Shown: positions 1 to 8,849, counted from the first letter of the stretch. The stretch is 64,000 nucleotides of DNA from Acidiferrobacteraceae bacterium (GCA_002724185.1 PBOB01000061.1:24048-88047); one strand, 5' to 3'. Program-made: numbers and translations. Notes: generated by a model not told the origin, from the letters alone.

Positions 1-855
1 ACTATGCCTTGTCGTATCGGATTTGAAGGAACTGGTACTATTGAAGCTACTGGGGAAAATGTCACTATGCATGCTGTTGGTGATAATGTGTCAATTATTC
101 CATTCGCTGTTGCCGACCCGCACGGCTATTGGCTGCCTGTATTGGAAGGTCATGGTTGCTATGGAGAGCTGACTACCGTTCCCGAGACTGCGGTTATTAA
201 GATTCCAGATGCTATTTCACCAGTCATCAATGCTGCGGCGTGGCATCAATATCTTACGGCCTGGGGCGGTCTTGTGGACTTTGGTCGCGTTACTTCTGAA
301 GATATTGTTTTGGTTACAGCATCGAGTAGTAGTGCAGCAATAGGTGGTATACATTTGTGTAAAGATAAGGGAGCCATGGTAATTGCTGCTACAAGATCCC
401 AAGAGAAGTTAGATAAGATCCAGTCTACTGGTGCAGATCATGTTCTTCTAATAAATGACGTCCATTTTGAACAAGAGGTCGATGAGATTACAAGAGGTAA
501 AGGTGCAACTCTAATTTATGATCCAGTTGCAGGTAACTTAACTCGTACCTTAATTAGTGTTGCTGCTCCTGAGGCAAAAATAATTTGCTATGGAAACCTC
601 GATCAAGATGACAGCTGTCTTTATGCCCACGATGCACTATCAAAAAGAATTACAATTAACTATTATAGCTGGGGCGATATAGCGCGGCGACCCAATCGAT
701 TACGAGAGGCGCATAGTTATGTATATTCGCGCCTGAATAGCGGAGCCTTCTATCCTATTATTGATACGGTATTTTATGGTCTCGAATCATGCGTGGAAGC
801 ACATAAGCGAATGGAAAGCAATGCCCACTTTGGAAAGATTGTGATTGAGTTATAA
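1..855 (+). CDS. zinc-free quinone oxidoreductase-like MDR protein (5' partial)
   Basis: Medium-chain dehydrogenase/reductase of the NADPH:quinone oxidoreductase branch, expected to reduce a small carbonyl, enone or quinone with NAD(P)H in the cytoplasm. The visible protein opens at the GFEGTG segment, which in this family lies roughly 60 residues in, and the frame is open to base 1, so the true start is outside the window. A GroES-like part is followed by a Rossmann part with an alanine/serine-rich dinucleotide-binding turn (VTASSSSAAIGG) and the typical GADHVL stretch. No structural-zinc cysteine cluster is seen. It ends at TAA 853-855. The substrate is unknown. Confidence 0.8.
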   Translation, partial: TMPCRIGFEGTGTIEATGENVTMHAVGDNVSIIPFAVADPHGYWLPVLEGHGCYGELTTVPETAVIKIPDAISPVINAAAWHQYLTAWGGLVDFGRVTSEDIVLVTASSSSAAIGGIHLCKDKGAMVIAATRSQEKLDKIQSTGADHVLLINDVHFEQEVDEITRGKGATLIYDPVAGNLTRTLISVAAPEAKIICYGNLDQDDSCLYAHDALSKRITINYYSWGDIARRPNRLREAHSYVYSRLNSGAFYPIIDTVFYGLESCVEAHKRMESNAHFGKIVIEL

Positions 856-911
856 CGATTATAGATTAGCTGTTCGTGTAATTTTTAATGACTAATTTGG
901 AGTAAATCGTA

Positions 912-1250
912 ATGATAAAAGTTGTATGGTTCCTAAAAAAAGCAAAACATCTTTCTATGGAAGAGTTTCGTGATTGGTGGATCAATGGGCATGCACCAGA
1001 GGTAGTAGATAAGCAAGGTGCGATGTTGCAACGTTATATAATCAACATTCGCCATGAGAATGACAATTTTCCAGGCATGCCCGAAGCACCATTTGATTGG
1101 GATGGCATGGCTGAGGAATGGTTTAGTAGCGCAGAAGCAGCTTACGCAGCATTTTCTTTGCCATCAGCATTAGAAATGAGGGCGGATGTTTTGCAACATG
1201 TGGATAGCATATCAAGGTGCATCATGAATGAACATCACATCATCGAATGA
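912..1250 (+). CDS. EthD-domain protein
   Basis: Small 112-residue dimeric alpha/beta-barrel protein. The N-terminal strand (MIKVVWFLKK), the MEEFRDWW helix and the following GHAP are typical of the EthD family, whose members accompany oxidative degradation genes but mostly have no defined activity. A GGAG lies just before the ATG. It stands alone 56 bp after the MDR gene and could share its transcript. The family call is good; the function is unknown. Confidence 0.75.
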   Translation: MIKVVWFLKKAKHLSMEEFRDWWINGHAPEVVDKQGAMLQRYIINIRHENDNFPGMPEAPFDWDGMAEEWFSSAEAAYAAFSLPSALEMRADVLQHVDSISRCIMNEHHIIE

Positions 1251-1337
1251 TATTGTTATTGATGCCTTTAGAGCGTAGCTATACTGATTAGAGTATTTGG
1301 AGCGAGTATAAAACAGCTTGGTAGTTATGAGTGGCGC

Positions 1338-1826
1338 ATGAAAATACTCATGAAAATACTGAAGCTGACGATTTTATTAATAACCTTGATGGTTAGTCGT
1401 GTCGCAGTTGCCGATATAACAGGGTATGCCTTAGTAGTGGATGGTGACACTATAACTATCGAGGGTACAAAAGTGAGGCTTCATGGTATAGATACGCCAG
1501 AGAGCGAGCAAATGTGCGAGAGGAACGGTGTTAAATGGGAATGTGGCTATGAGGTCGCTGAGATATTAAAGAGGTGGCTCAAGGCCAAAGAGGTGCGCTG
1601 CATGGGAGATACCCATGACATCTATGGCCGACTTATCGCAGATTGCTTCGTTGACGGCTACAACGTAAACGCTAGGCTTGTGTATGAGGGGCTTGCACTT
1701 GCCTACCGAAAGTATTCAGATAGATATGTAGCTGAAGAGATACAAGCAAGGATAGCTGGTCGAGGATTATGGTCTGGAGACTTTATTATGCCCTGGGAGT
1801 GGAGAAGGGGGAAGAGATTAGAGTGA
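1338..1826 (+). CDS. secreted staphylococcal-nuclease-like (thermonuclease) protein
   Basis: A 162-residue exported nuclease-fold protein. It has an N-terminal hydrophobic segment (residues about 5-25) that looks like a signal peptide, then the SNase core: VVDGDTI (calcium/phosphate region), VRLHGIDTPE (catalytic Arg and Asp region), and YGRLIADCF with the second Arg. Length fits a single-domain SNase. It probably cleaves DNA/RNA in the periplasm or outside the cell for phosphate scavenging (inference). An in-frame ATG at 1350 is an equally good start. Cysteines in the core may form disulfides. Confidence 0.85.
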   Translation: MKILMKILKLTILLITLMVSRVAVADITGYALVVDGDTITIEGTKVRLHGIDTPESEQMCERNGVKWECGYEVAEILKRWLKAKEVRCMGDTHDIYGRLIADCFVDGYNVNARLVYEGLALAYRKYSDRYVAEEIQARIAGRGLWSGDFIMPWEWRRGKRLE

Positions 1827-1990
1827 CGTTACTAGTAACCTTATAATTTAATGTTCTTGTGATGAAGGCACAAAGAAGACTCCGAAATGACGAAGAGTTT
1901 GAGAGTTTTGCAGAAGAGGGATGCAATGAAACATGGATGTCCATTCTTGAGATAGTGCTGGTGGAGTCAATAATGGTCACAACGGTTTCA

Positions 1991-3094
1991 TTACCACAGT
2001 TTATTTGTAAATCGATTTTTCAGATTAGATAGTCCAAGCTTATGCCTGTATGGGTAAGAATAATGCAAAATCTTTTCATATAGATAGTGTGGTTGAACCC
2101 AGCGAGAATATTCATGACGTCGAAGTGCTCGCGATAACTCTGTATATTCCGGCATGATTTCGGCGTGGCTTGGACTCCTTTTCTCGAATAAGGCTAATAT
2201 TTCCCGATTATCAGAGTTGCTTTCCGTTACGATATGATTGAAATTGCAATTGGTCATTAAATTATTTAGAGACTGAGGGGTGAAATTGAACAGGTGTACA
2301 AATTGAACGATATTCATCAGATCAGAATATGTCCCTATAAATGTATCGAGCACATTAGGAACGTTAATAAATAGTTTTCCAGCATCGCTCATTTTTCTAG
2401 CTATGTCATAGATAACTTTAGTAGGGTTTGGCATATGTTCTAAACTATGGGACATTATTACTAGATCAAAGTTGCCTTCCTCAATGTCATTTAAATCGCC
2501 CTTCAATAATTGGAGTCCATGTGCTTGACCAAAGGCAATCACTTTTTCATCGTAATCTGTGCCTATGCATTCACAGCCATCTTTACTTAAACGGTATAGT
2601 AGCTCACCTTTACCGCAGCCTAGTTCAAGCACCTTAGTCTTATTATCCATTACCAAATTTTTTTGTAAGAGCGTATATTGGTCTACAACTCTAGGTCTGT
2701 TATGAGCGATCGTTTCATAATCCTCGGAAAGTTCTTGGCCATTGCTATTTGTTTGGATGTCTTTATAGATGTTACGGTAATGATGAAAATAGAAGTCGCT
2801 ATAGTCCTCAGGACGGAAACATGGGTTGGTCATTAACAGGCCACAGCTAGTACATATTGTTGTCGAGCATGGAAGGCCATGACGGTCCACTTCGCCGATT
2901 ACTTCATATTTGTCACTGTTGCATGAGGGACATGGATGCTCTTGCAGCTTATAGAAGCCGGTACGAATCTTATTGTGCACACAGTTCAAGTGTTCTTCTT
3001 GCTCCGGCGTCGGATTGTAGTTTGGCCGTGATGCATATCTGAACCGCCTGGAAAGTAGAGATCTGTTGTAACTAGACATGTTATCCCTGGCCAT
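1991..3094 (-). CDS. class I SAM-dependent methyltransferase with N-terminal zinc-ribbon-like segment
   Basis: A 367-residue protein. Residues about 54-87 carry two CxxC pairs (CPSC and CTSC), a putative zinc knuckle. The central part is a Rossmann methyltransferase: motif I VLELGCGKGELL, the acidic GTDYDE loop, then SHSLEHMPNP. This layout is common in methyltransferases acting on sugars or cell-surface metabolites. The ATG at 3079 (Met6) is an alternative start. It is transcribed leftward and isolated from its neighbours, which run right. The substrate is not deducible. Confidence 0.8.
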   Translation of the reverse strand: MARDNMSSYNRSLLSRRFRYASRPNYNPTPEQEEHLNCVHNKIRTGFYKLQEHPCPSCNSDKYEVIGEVDRHGLPCSTTICTSCGLLMTNPCFRPEDYSDFYFHHYRNIYKDIQTNSNGQELSEDYETIAHNRPRVVDQYTLLQKNLVMDNKTKVLELGCGKGELLYRLSKDGCECIGTDYDEKVIAFGQAHGLQLLKGDLNDIEEGNFDLVIMSHSLEHMPNPTKVIYDIARKMSDAGKLFINVPNVLDTFIGTYSDLMNIVQFVHLFNFTPQSLNNLMTNCNFNHIVTESNSDNREILALFEKRSPSHAEIMPEYTELSRALRRHEYSRWVQPHYLYEKILHYSYPYRHKLGLSNLKNRFTNKLW

Positions 3095-3195
3095 AAACCT
3101 TGCTCAGTTCGAATTATTGGACAGTTAACTGAACTTACGTGGTTATGGCGTAATATGTTTTTCTAAGTAATCTAGTTATATTATATCTATAATTT

Positions 3196-3468
3196 GTGTA
3201 CTTGCTTCCACTGGAGCGATATCTCAAGTATCCTTCACTTTTCCAACTTGCTAATCAGTTAATGCGCAAACCACTACGAGTAATATATTGGCTTGGAATA
3301 GTTGCGATCTGGGTAGTCGCAGTATTCTGGCTAATTTTTAGCGCTGTTCTTTATATCCAAGATAGCAATAGTGCGGCTCGCTATATAGCTGGCAGTGCGT
3401 TTATTTTGGGGCTTTTTTGTCATTTTGCGTGGCGTTGGGTTTTGCGCCAACAATTTAGCGATAATTAA
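3196..3468 (+). CDS. small two-helix membrane protein
   Basis: Short protein (90 residues from GTG 3196, or 68 from ATG 3262). It has two hydrophobic stretches suited to membrane helices (around residues 29-51 and 64-83), separated by a polar loop, and a basic C-terminus. No family recognised. The start is uncertain because neither candidate has a good ribosome-binding site. Confidence 0.45.
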   Translation: MYLLPLERYLKYPSLFQLANQLMRKPLRVIYWLGIVAIWVVAVFWLIFSAVLYIQDSNSAARYIAGSAFILGLFCHFAWRWVLRQQFSDN

Positions 3469-3515
3469 CAATTATAAAGATCTACCATTTGTACCGATAA
3501 ATTGGAGAGTAAAGT

Positions 3516-3929
3516 ATGAAAGTGGATGGAAGCTGTTTATGCAAGCACGTTACTTATGAGGCGACAGTAGACCCTCAAAAGGTGATTGTTTGTCATTGTA
3601 CGGATTGCCAGACTCATAGTGGAACTGCATATAGAGTTTCTACGGGGATTGTTAATGAAGAGTTTCGGCTATTAACTGGCAGGCTAAAGAGCTATGAGAA
3701 AATTGCCGAAAGTGGAACTATCAGAGCTCTTGCATTCTGCCCAGAGTGCGGTACGAATATTTATTCCAAAACAGTTGGAGAGGGCTCGCCATTTTTTGCT
3801 TTGCGTGTTGGGACCGTAAAGCAGCGCGCTCAACTGATTCCGAAACAACAGGTTTGGTGTCGTTCCGCAGAGGAATGGTCGGCTGATCTGACCGCCCTTC
3901 CAAGGCATGAAAACCAGCCATTTAGTTAA
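3516..3929 (+). CDS. GFA-family zinc protein
   Basis: A 137-residue protein of the GFA / CENP-V fold (glutathione-dependent formaldehyde-activating enzyme family). The zinc ligands are all visible: GSCLC near the N-terminus, VCHCTDCQ at about residues 30-37, and FCPECGTN in the second half. Members bind zinc and many act as glutathione-dependent S-hydroxymethyl synthases or have no known role. GGAGAG precedes the ATG. A second member lies at 6746-7195. Confidence 0.85.
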   Translation: MKVDGSCLCKHVTYEATVDPQKVIVCHCTDCQTHSGTAYRVSTGIVNEEFRLLTGRLKSYEKIAESGTIRALAFCPECGTNIYSKTVGEGSPFFALRVGTVKQRAQLIPKQQVWCRSAEEWSADLTALPRHENQPFS

Positions 3930-3954
3930 TTGCTATTAGTATTGGAGAGCTCAT

Positions 3955-4089
3955 ATGACTGAAGAGAAAAAAGATGATTTAACTAGTAGAAAAAAAAAGA
4001 GTAATACTTTTACACATTTGTTTGGAAGAAATCCGCTATGGTGGGTACTAACAATTATTGTTATCTTGTGGTTGATCTATAGCAGGTAA
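3955..4089 (+). CDS. small single-pass membrane protein (44 aa)
   Basis: Begins 25 bp after the GFA gene with GGAGAG about 5 bases before the ATG. The first ~25 residues are charged (KKDD, RKKKS), followed by a hydrophobic helix from about residue 28 (LWWVLTIIVILWLIY) and the stop. This is the usual pattern of a small membrane-anchored protein with a cytoplasmic basic N-terminus. No family recognised. Probably co-transcribed with the GFA gene. Confidence 0.5.
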   Translation: MTEEKKDDLTSRKKKSNTFTHLFGRNPLWWVLTIIVILWLIYSR

Positions 4090-4125
4090 TCTAACTTTAT
4101 TATTTATTACTAGGGGAGGCCTAAT

Positions 4126-4254
4126 CCGGCGACCCCATAAGTGGAGCTTGAAGTTATCCGGGTTTCGAGGAAAGTTATTCTAAGCGTGAGCTTAGAATTC
4201 TCTAAATAGCTAGATTTCCTGACTCTCGTGAGGTGCAGCCACGAGCACCGCCGG
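4126..4254 (+). ncRNA. putative structured RNA, four-helix junction
   Basis: In a 219-bp gap between convergent genes, several complementary segments nest without conflict. P1: CCGGCG 4126-4131 with CGCCGG 4249-4254. P2: 4134-4140 with 4154-4162 (two-base bulge). P3: AGGAAA 4168-4173 with TTTCCT 4215-4220, enclosing a perfect 9-bp hairpin 4177-4185/4190-4198 with a GTGA (GNRA-type) loop and a small TCTA/TAGA hairpin. P4: CTCGTG 4225-4230 with CACGAG 4240-4245. The GNRA loop exists only on the + strand reading. It matches no riboswitch, tmRNA, 6S or RNase P landmark I know. Confidence 0.4.
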
Positions 4255-4308
4255 CGTCTATTCAGTTAGAATTGCTTGATTCCTAGGAGCCCACCATCGA
4301 ATAAGATT

Positions 4309-4578
4309 TTATTCGCCTTCCAGGAAGGTTATATCTGGTGGTGCAAGTACCCCAGCATCTTTTTGAATTTGCTGTATTTCCGGTCGTGCGAAGAAGGCGA
4401 TAAACGCTTCCTTAGATGGCGCTGTGCCCATTGCAATAGCATTATTAGGGTTATCTATATTTTGATAAGCCTTAGCATTTATATTGGCATTTTGTCTGTC
4501 ACTTGCGTTCGCATCAAACACGGTCTTCCAGTCATCAAAGTCTGCAACTTTCAATGAGACGATTACAGTCACGCTCAT
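4309..4578 (-). CDS. small dimeric alpha/beta-barrel protein
   Basis: An 89-residue protein beginning with a strand (MSVTVIVSLKV), then the FDDWKTVFD helix region and an alternating strand/helix pattern, as in antibiotic-biosynthesis-monooxygenase-like and cyclase-like ferredoxin-fold proteins. GGAGAT lies about 7 bases before the ATG. No catalytic residue can be assigned. Confidence 0.6.
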   Translation of the reverse strand: MSVTVIVSLKVADFDDWKTVFDANASDRQNANINAKAYQNIDNPNNAIAMGTAPSKEAFIAFFARPEIQQIQKDAGVLAPPDITFLEGE

Positions 4579-4675
4579 ATTGGTTATCTCCTATTTTAAG
4601 TTTATACATTGTTGATGGGGATAATAATGCCAAATCGTTTACCTAGGGTTAAGTTGGGTTAGCGATCAATAATTC

Positions 4676-4867
4676 CTAGGTACCGCAGGCCATATCTGTT
4701 CCACAACAAGACGGCGATTTTATTTTTCCGTGACCATTGGGGCATCTTGATACTGCTACGCTTGTACCATCGTCAGTAGTGATATGGTCATGTACAAGGT
4801 CATTGCCACACTTAACACATTTAAGTCCAGTTACACCCATTCCACATGTTCCGCAAATATAATCCAT
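4676..4867 (-). CDS. small cysteine-rich zinc-binding protein
   Basis: A 63-residue protein with a zinc-ribbon layout: CGTC near the N-terminus, CVKC at about residues 17-20, then C-P-N-G-H, and SCCG with a final C. Two zinc sites are possible. Preceded by an excellent ribosome-binding site (AGGAGG, 5-6 bases before the ATG), which supports real expression. No named family recognised; a rubredoxin-like or ribbon protein of unknown role. Confidence 0.6.
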   Translation of the reverse strand: MDYICGTCGMGVTGLKCVKCGNDLVHDHITTDDGTSVAVSRCPNGHGKIKSPSCCGTDMACGT

Positions 4868-4996
4868 TGTTTCCTCCTATTTGCAGTTGTTTAAGTCCAT
4901 TTGACTATAGTTGAAGGCGCTACGTCGTAGTAGTGTATTTCACCTGTTGATTAGAGTATAGTGACTTGATGGTAGCTGCCATTAGAGCGGAAAACA

Positions 4997-5425
4997 ATGA
5001 CTGGGACTCAGATTCTTCTTATTTATTTGCGAAGAGCATTTATTCTTTGCTGCATACCCCTGATTCTTGGCCAAGAAGGGTGCGACGGCGGAACGAACAG
5101 TGGAATTACCGCTGATGTCAGTGGCGTATGGACTGGAACATGGACGTCTTCTAGCGGCCAAAAGGGTCGAGTGACCGGGAAATTTTCTCAAGAGGCGAAT
5201 ACATTTTCTGGCCCGATGACTATTTCTAGGTCACCTTGTTTTGATTATGAATATGTTGCCGGAACCATTAGTGGTTCAGATATAGAGTTTGGAATTGTTA
5301 ACAATGCAATTATTTTTGAAGCCTCTGTGAAAGGCTCAAGAATATCTGGTATTTATTACGTATATAGTAGTCCTGGTGGTTACTGTACAGGAGACAGCGG
5401 TACCGTAGTTCTCAGGCGTTACTAA
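4997..5425 (+). CDS. exported beta-rich protein of unknown function
   Basis: A 142-residue protein with an N-terminal hydrophobic segment (about residues 6-24) preceded by two arginines, then a Cys at about residue 29. The residues before the Cys do not make a good lipobox, so a lipoprotein is only possible. The mature part is rich in Gly, Ser and Thr with repeated short beta-strand patterns (VWTGTW, KGRVTGKF, SRISGIYY), as in periplasmic beta-sandwich or barrel proteins. Not recognised. Confidence 0.5.
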   Translation: MTGTQILLIYLRRAFILCCIPLILGQEGCDGGTNSGITADVSGVWTGTWTSSSGQKGRVTGKFSQEANTFSGPMTISRSPCFDYEYVAGTISGSDIEFGIVNNAIIFEASVKGSRISGIYYVYSSPGGYCTGDSGTVVLRRY

Positions 5426-5570
5426 ATGCGACAGTGATCAGAAGAATATGGCCAAGAGTACTGTGTATCCTATATCTGTGATATTCCTTCTATGCTATAG
5501 ATAATGACTGCCACTGCAACTTGGTAGTGTGTCTTAGAGAAATTAAGCCAATGATCTATAGATACATACT

Positions 5571-6725
5571 ATGACTAACCTGCATTTCTCACTCTCAGAA
5601 TATGAACGTCGCATGAATGCCACTGTAGATGCGCTAATACGAAAGGGCATGCATGGTGTGGTTCTCTTTCGTCAGGAAAGTATGTATTACTTGAGTGGTT
5701 ATGATACCAGTGGTTACACCATGTTTCAGGCTATGTATGTTGATATAGATGGTCGCATGGCGCTTTTGACTCGTTCAGCAGATCGGATTCAATCTCGAGT
5801 AACATCAATTATCCCAGATATTCGTATTTGGCTTGATCATGAAGAGGCATCACCTACTACTGAGTTGCGAGAGATGTTGCGCGATTACAATTGTGATAGC
5901 CAAACTATTGGTGTTGAATATCATGCTTATGGCCTTACTGGTCAGCGTGCTATTGCTGTTAATGCAGCCCTTGAGGGTTTCTGCACGCTAATTGACGCAT
6001 CAGACTTAGTTCGACTTGTCAGGTTGGTAAAGAGCGCGCCGGAGCTTGATTATGTTCGTAAAGCGGGCGAGCTTTGTGATGCAATGCTTGACGTCAGCAT
6101 CAAACATACCCGACCTGGCAATACCGTCAAGTCAGTTTATGGGGACATGATGCAGGCTGTAATGAGAGGGGGTGGTGATCCATCAGCGAGTCGTTGGCCA
6201 ATGGGTGCAGGTGAGTCTGCGGTCTTTTGTAGATACCATACAGGCGACGAAATTATTCAAGAAAACGACCAGATCATTTTTGAACCAGCAGCTGCATATC
6301 GTCATTACCATGCTTGCATGATGTACAACATTGTTACAGGTCAGGTAAATCCAAGGCATCGGGCAATGTATGAGTCGTGTGCTGAAGCACTGGAGAGCTG
6401 CCAGGATCTACTACGACCCGGATATACTGTCGGAGAATTATATGCAGCGCATGCAAATGTGTTTGAGCGTAGAGGATATGCTGATGCTGCACTCGCTGCC
6501 TGCGGATATAGTGTAGGAATCAGTTACCCTCCAACCTGGATGGATTGGCCTATGATTTGGCCTAATAATCCACAAGTGCTAGAGCCTGGCATGGTCTTTT
6601 TCTTACACATGATATTGCTAGATGATCGTACTGGAGTCAGCATGTGCCTAGGAGAAACTGCAATTGTTACCGAAGCGGATTGCGAACGAGTCAATCACAT
6701 GCCGAGACGCATAATTCAAGCCTGA
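5571..6725 (+). CDS. M24-family hydrolase lacking the usual metal ligands
   Basis: A 384-residue creatinase/aminopeptidase (pita-bread) fold protein: an N-terminal creatinase-like domain (residues 1-150) with the YYLSGYDTSGYT segment, then a C-terminal M24 domain. Where metal-dependent members have the DxG...SD pair, this protein has FEPAAAYRHYHAC. The later GISYPPTW and EPGMV stretches recall metal-independent relatives such as creatinase and ectoine hydrolase (DoeA/EutD). A role in hydrolysing a compatible solute or other C-N compound is therefore plausible but unproven. It stands alone, followed closely by a GFA gene. Confidence 0.75.
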   Translation: MTNLHFSLSEYERRMNATVDALIRKGMHGVVLFRQESMYYLSGYDTSGYTMFQAMYVDIDGRMALLTRSADRIQSRVTSIIPDIRIWLDHEEASPTTELREMLRDYNCDSQTIGVEYHAYGLTGQRAIAVNAALEGFCTLIDASDLVRLVRLVKSAPELDYVRKAGELCDAMLDVSIKHTRPGNTVKSVYGDMMQAVMRGGGDPSASRWPMGAGESAVFCRYHTGDEIIQENDQIIFEPAAAYRHYHACMMYNIVTGQVNPRHRAMYESCAEALESCQDLLRPGYTVGELYAAHANVFERRGYADAALAACGYSVGISYPPTWMDWPMIWPNNPQVLEPGMVFFLHMILLDDRTGVSMCLGETAIVTEADCERVNHMPRRIIQA

Positions 6726-6745
6726 TTGTTAGGGCTAGCTAGAGC

Positions 6746-7195
6746 ATGCTAACTCTCAAAGCTTTTCCTGATATGTCAAATCTATATATTCATGAAGGAG
6801 GTTGTCTGTGTGGTGCGATCCGATTCCATACTACTGATAAGGCAGTGGCTGTGATGGTATGCCACTGCGCAGCATGCAAACAACGCACGGGTGCAGCTTA
6901 TGGGCTTGGCGTATATTTTAATGATGATGATATTGAATTCACCAAGGGTAGCAAGCAGCTTTTCCAGTTTGTATCGGATGAGAGTGGCCGATGGTTACGT
7001 ACTGAATTTTGCGGGCGCTGTGGCACTACAGTAAGTTGTGTTGTTGAGAAACGACCTGGAATGAGAGGTGTCGCAGGCGGCTCCTACGATGATCTAAACT
7101 GGTTTACAGTTGAAAGTCATATCTGGACTCGCTCGGCACGAAGCGATATGTGCTATCCAGATCACGCTAAGTTGTACGAACAAGGCACGCCATGA
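6746..7195 (+). CDS. GFA-family zinc protein
   Basis: Second GFA/CENP-V-type protein (149 residues), 20 bp after the M24 gene and likely in its transcript. Zinc ligands: GGCLCGAIRF, VCHCAACKQRTG and FCGRCGTT. An ATG at 6773 would give a start closer to the first zinc motif, as is usual in the family; neither start has a strong ribosome-binding site. It diverges clearly from the copy at 3516-3929, so it is not a recent duplicate. Confidence 0.82.
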   Translation: MLTLKAFPDMSNLYIHEGGCLCGAIRFHTTDKAVAVMVCHCAACKQRTGAAYGLGVYFNDDDIEFTKGSKQLFQFVSDESGRWLRTEFCGRCGTTVSCVVEKRPGMRGVAGGSYDDLNWFTVESHIWTRSARSDMCYPDHAKLYEQGTP

Positions 7196-7326
7196 TAGTG
7201 GAAGGGACGCATCCTTCTCCGGCTAAACTGCTCCGAAATCTTTATATCCTGATCTTATATCGATACAGATTTTAGATACAAATAATCCCATGACATGTTT
7301 TGAGCGTCATAGGTAGTCCCTGGAAT

Positions 7327-7455
7327 CTAATCATCGGTCGATTCGCTCTTTATGAGGTTATATATTAATCGACATACAAAAATTCCAGCAGCAATTACTG
7401 CGCCACTGATAATAACGCCGAAGACGGTTATCCAAATAATTCCTGCGACGTCCAT
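7327..7455 (-). CDS. small single-pass membrane protein (42 aa)
   Basis: Short leftward frame with GGAAGG nine bases before the ATG. It encodes a short N-terminus, a hydrophobic helix of about 25 residues (rich in I, V, A and G), then a polar tail with basic and acidic residues. The rest of the gap 7196-7732 shows no gene; it includes a short GAAGG/CCTTC hairpin near 7203-7219. No family recognised. Confidence 0.4.
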   Translation of the reverse strand: MDVAGIIWITVFGVIISGAVIAAGIFVCRLIYNLIKSESTDD

Positions 7456-7732
7456 TGATAATAACCTTCCATGGTGATGCCTGAGGTTTTATTGTCGATC
7501 TTATTGGAGATCAAGTATCGCGGTTTTGAGTTAGTAAGGTCTAATTTTATCCCGAAGAGAGCGAAAAATATCTAATCTGTTCATCAGTCTAAGCAAATTT
7601 ATTGAAATGACAATAAATAGACCGCCTATTTACCTTGTAAGGGTTCATTTATCCGCCTCCGCTGTTTCATAATAAGGCTTCTATTAATGTGATAAGTAGC
7701 ATGCCGCAAAAAAATAGAAATCAGATAGCGAT

Positions 7733-8119
7733 ATGGAAATTATGACGGCCGGCGTTATCAGAAATAATGCTCAGCAAGTATTGCTAGTTCGAAGAACGCC
7801 GGACCAATTACTTGGTGGGTATTGGGAGTTCCCAGGCCGCAAAGTTGAATCCAATGAAACTGAGAAAGACTGTTTGAAGAGAGAGCTTAAGGAGGAATTA
7901 TCTATTGATGTAAATGTTGGCCAATTGTTTTATGACAGCCGTTATGTTTACGATCATGGAGAACTATTGCTTAAAGCATGTGAGGCGGAGTTGATCAACG
8001 GCGAGGCAACCCTTCATGTTCATGACATGCTAGATTGGGTGAAACCACAGGCATTGCAGCACTATCGTCGTGCGCCAGCTGATATTCCAATTGCAATTAG
8101 ATTGGTAGAGGTGCCCTAA
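7733..8119 (+). CDS. NUDIX hydrolase, MutT-like
   Basis: A 128-residue NUDIX-fold protein similar in length to MutT (8-oxo-dGTP diphosphatase) and starting with the expected strand and LLVRR. The Nudix box core is present: E at the seventh position after GRKVESN, then LKRELKEELSI with the REL-EE metal-binding residues. The first glycine of the canonical box is an arginine (FPGRK instead of FPGGK). Likely hydrolyses a nucleoside diphosphate derivative; it stands alone, so the substrate is open. Confidence 0.8.
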   Translation: MEIMTAGVIRNNAQQVLLVRRTPDQLLGGYWEFPGRKVESNETEKDCLKRELKEELSIDVNVGQLFYDSRYVYDHGELLLKACEAELINGEATLHVHDMLDWVKPQALQHYRRAPADIPIAIRLVEVP

Positions 8120-8227
8120 ATGGGAGATATCAAGGTAGGAATTATATCCGTTCTAATTGAAAGGTCGGATATTACTTAAGAGATTATACTTCAATCATGA
8201 TAGGCTGAAGTAAGAGCGTTAATCCAA

Positions 8228-8770
8228 ATGACTGAATTAGATCAGATTTCGGACCTAGAGATTCTTGTTGCAGATTTTCGGCGCGCATCGGTGGCTGATG
8301 ATGCGACATCGGCAGTCAGAATACTCATGGAAGATGTGGTTAGTGATCCGCAATCCATTCACGATATAGTGCCAGAGTCCTTTCCGAACGATATGTTGCT
8401 CTATGAGGATGAATCTATCTCAATCTGGCATTGCCGTTTCGTGCCAGGACAAACGACACCACCTCATGACCACCAGGTAACAGCTATTATTGGTATATAC
8501 CAAGGAACTGAGTGCAATGATCTTTATGAGATGTATTCTGGCATCAGTCTTCGCAAAACTGATGAGATTATTTTGTCAGCTGGTGGGGTTCTGGAGATGA
8601 GTCCATCCACAATTCACGCTGTTAGTTGCGTGAGTATTGAACCATGTTGTGGAATCCATGTCTATTTAGGAAGGCTGACTGTTGTTGAAAGGTCGATTTT
8701 TGATCTGGACAATGGTTGTGTTTTGCCATATACGGAAGAAGACTACTATCGCATCATGAACGCCGACTGA
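8228..8770 (+). CDS. cupin protein, cysteine-dioxygenase-like
   Basis: A 180-residue double-stranded beta-helix protein. Metal-binding cupin motif 1 is visible as TTPPHDHQVTAIIGIYQG at about residues 78-95, with a candidate second-motif His in STIHAVS. It resembles the cysteine dioxygenase / predicted metal-dependent cupin group (COG5553-type) rather than sugar epimerases. Probably an iron-dependent thiol or small-molecule oxygenase, or a metal-binding protein of unknown role. Confidence 0.7.
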   Translation: MTELDQISDLEILVADFRRASVADDATSAVRILMEDVVSDPQSIHDIVPESFPNDMLLYEDESISIWHCRFVPGQTTPPHDHQVTAIIGIYQGTECNDLYEMYSGISLRKTDEIILSAGGVLEMSPSTIHAVSCVSIEPCCGIHVYLGRLTVVERSIFDLDNGCVLPYTEEDYYRIMNAD

Positions 8771-8849
8771 TTTGGGATGTGCATTAATAGTTTAGATTCA
8801 TATGGCGGCGAATGTCTGTTTTATAGCCTCGTCGCATGCATAGCAGACT

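Noticed and set aside
1862..2032. 56-codon rightward frame
   Set aside because: No ribosome-binding site, no recognisable product and a 42-bp overlap with the end of the methyltransferase gene on the other strand.
4225..4249. Pseudoknot between CTCGTG/CACGAG and GGTGC/GCACC
   Set aside because: The second pairing shares a base with the first and leaves no connecting loop, so both cannot form together.
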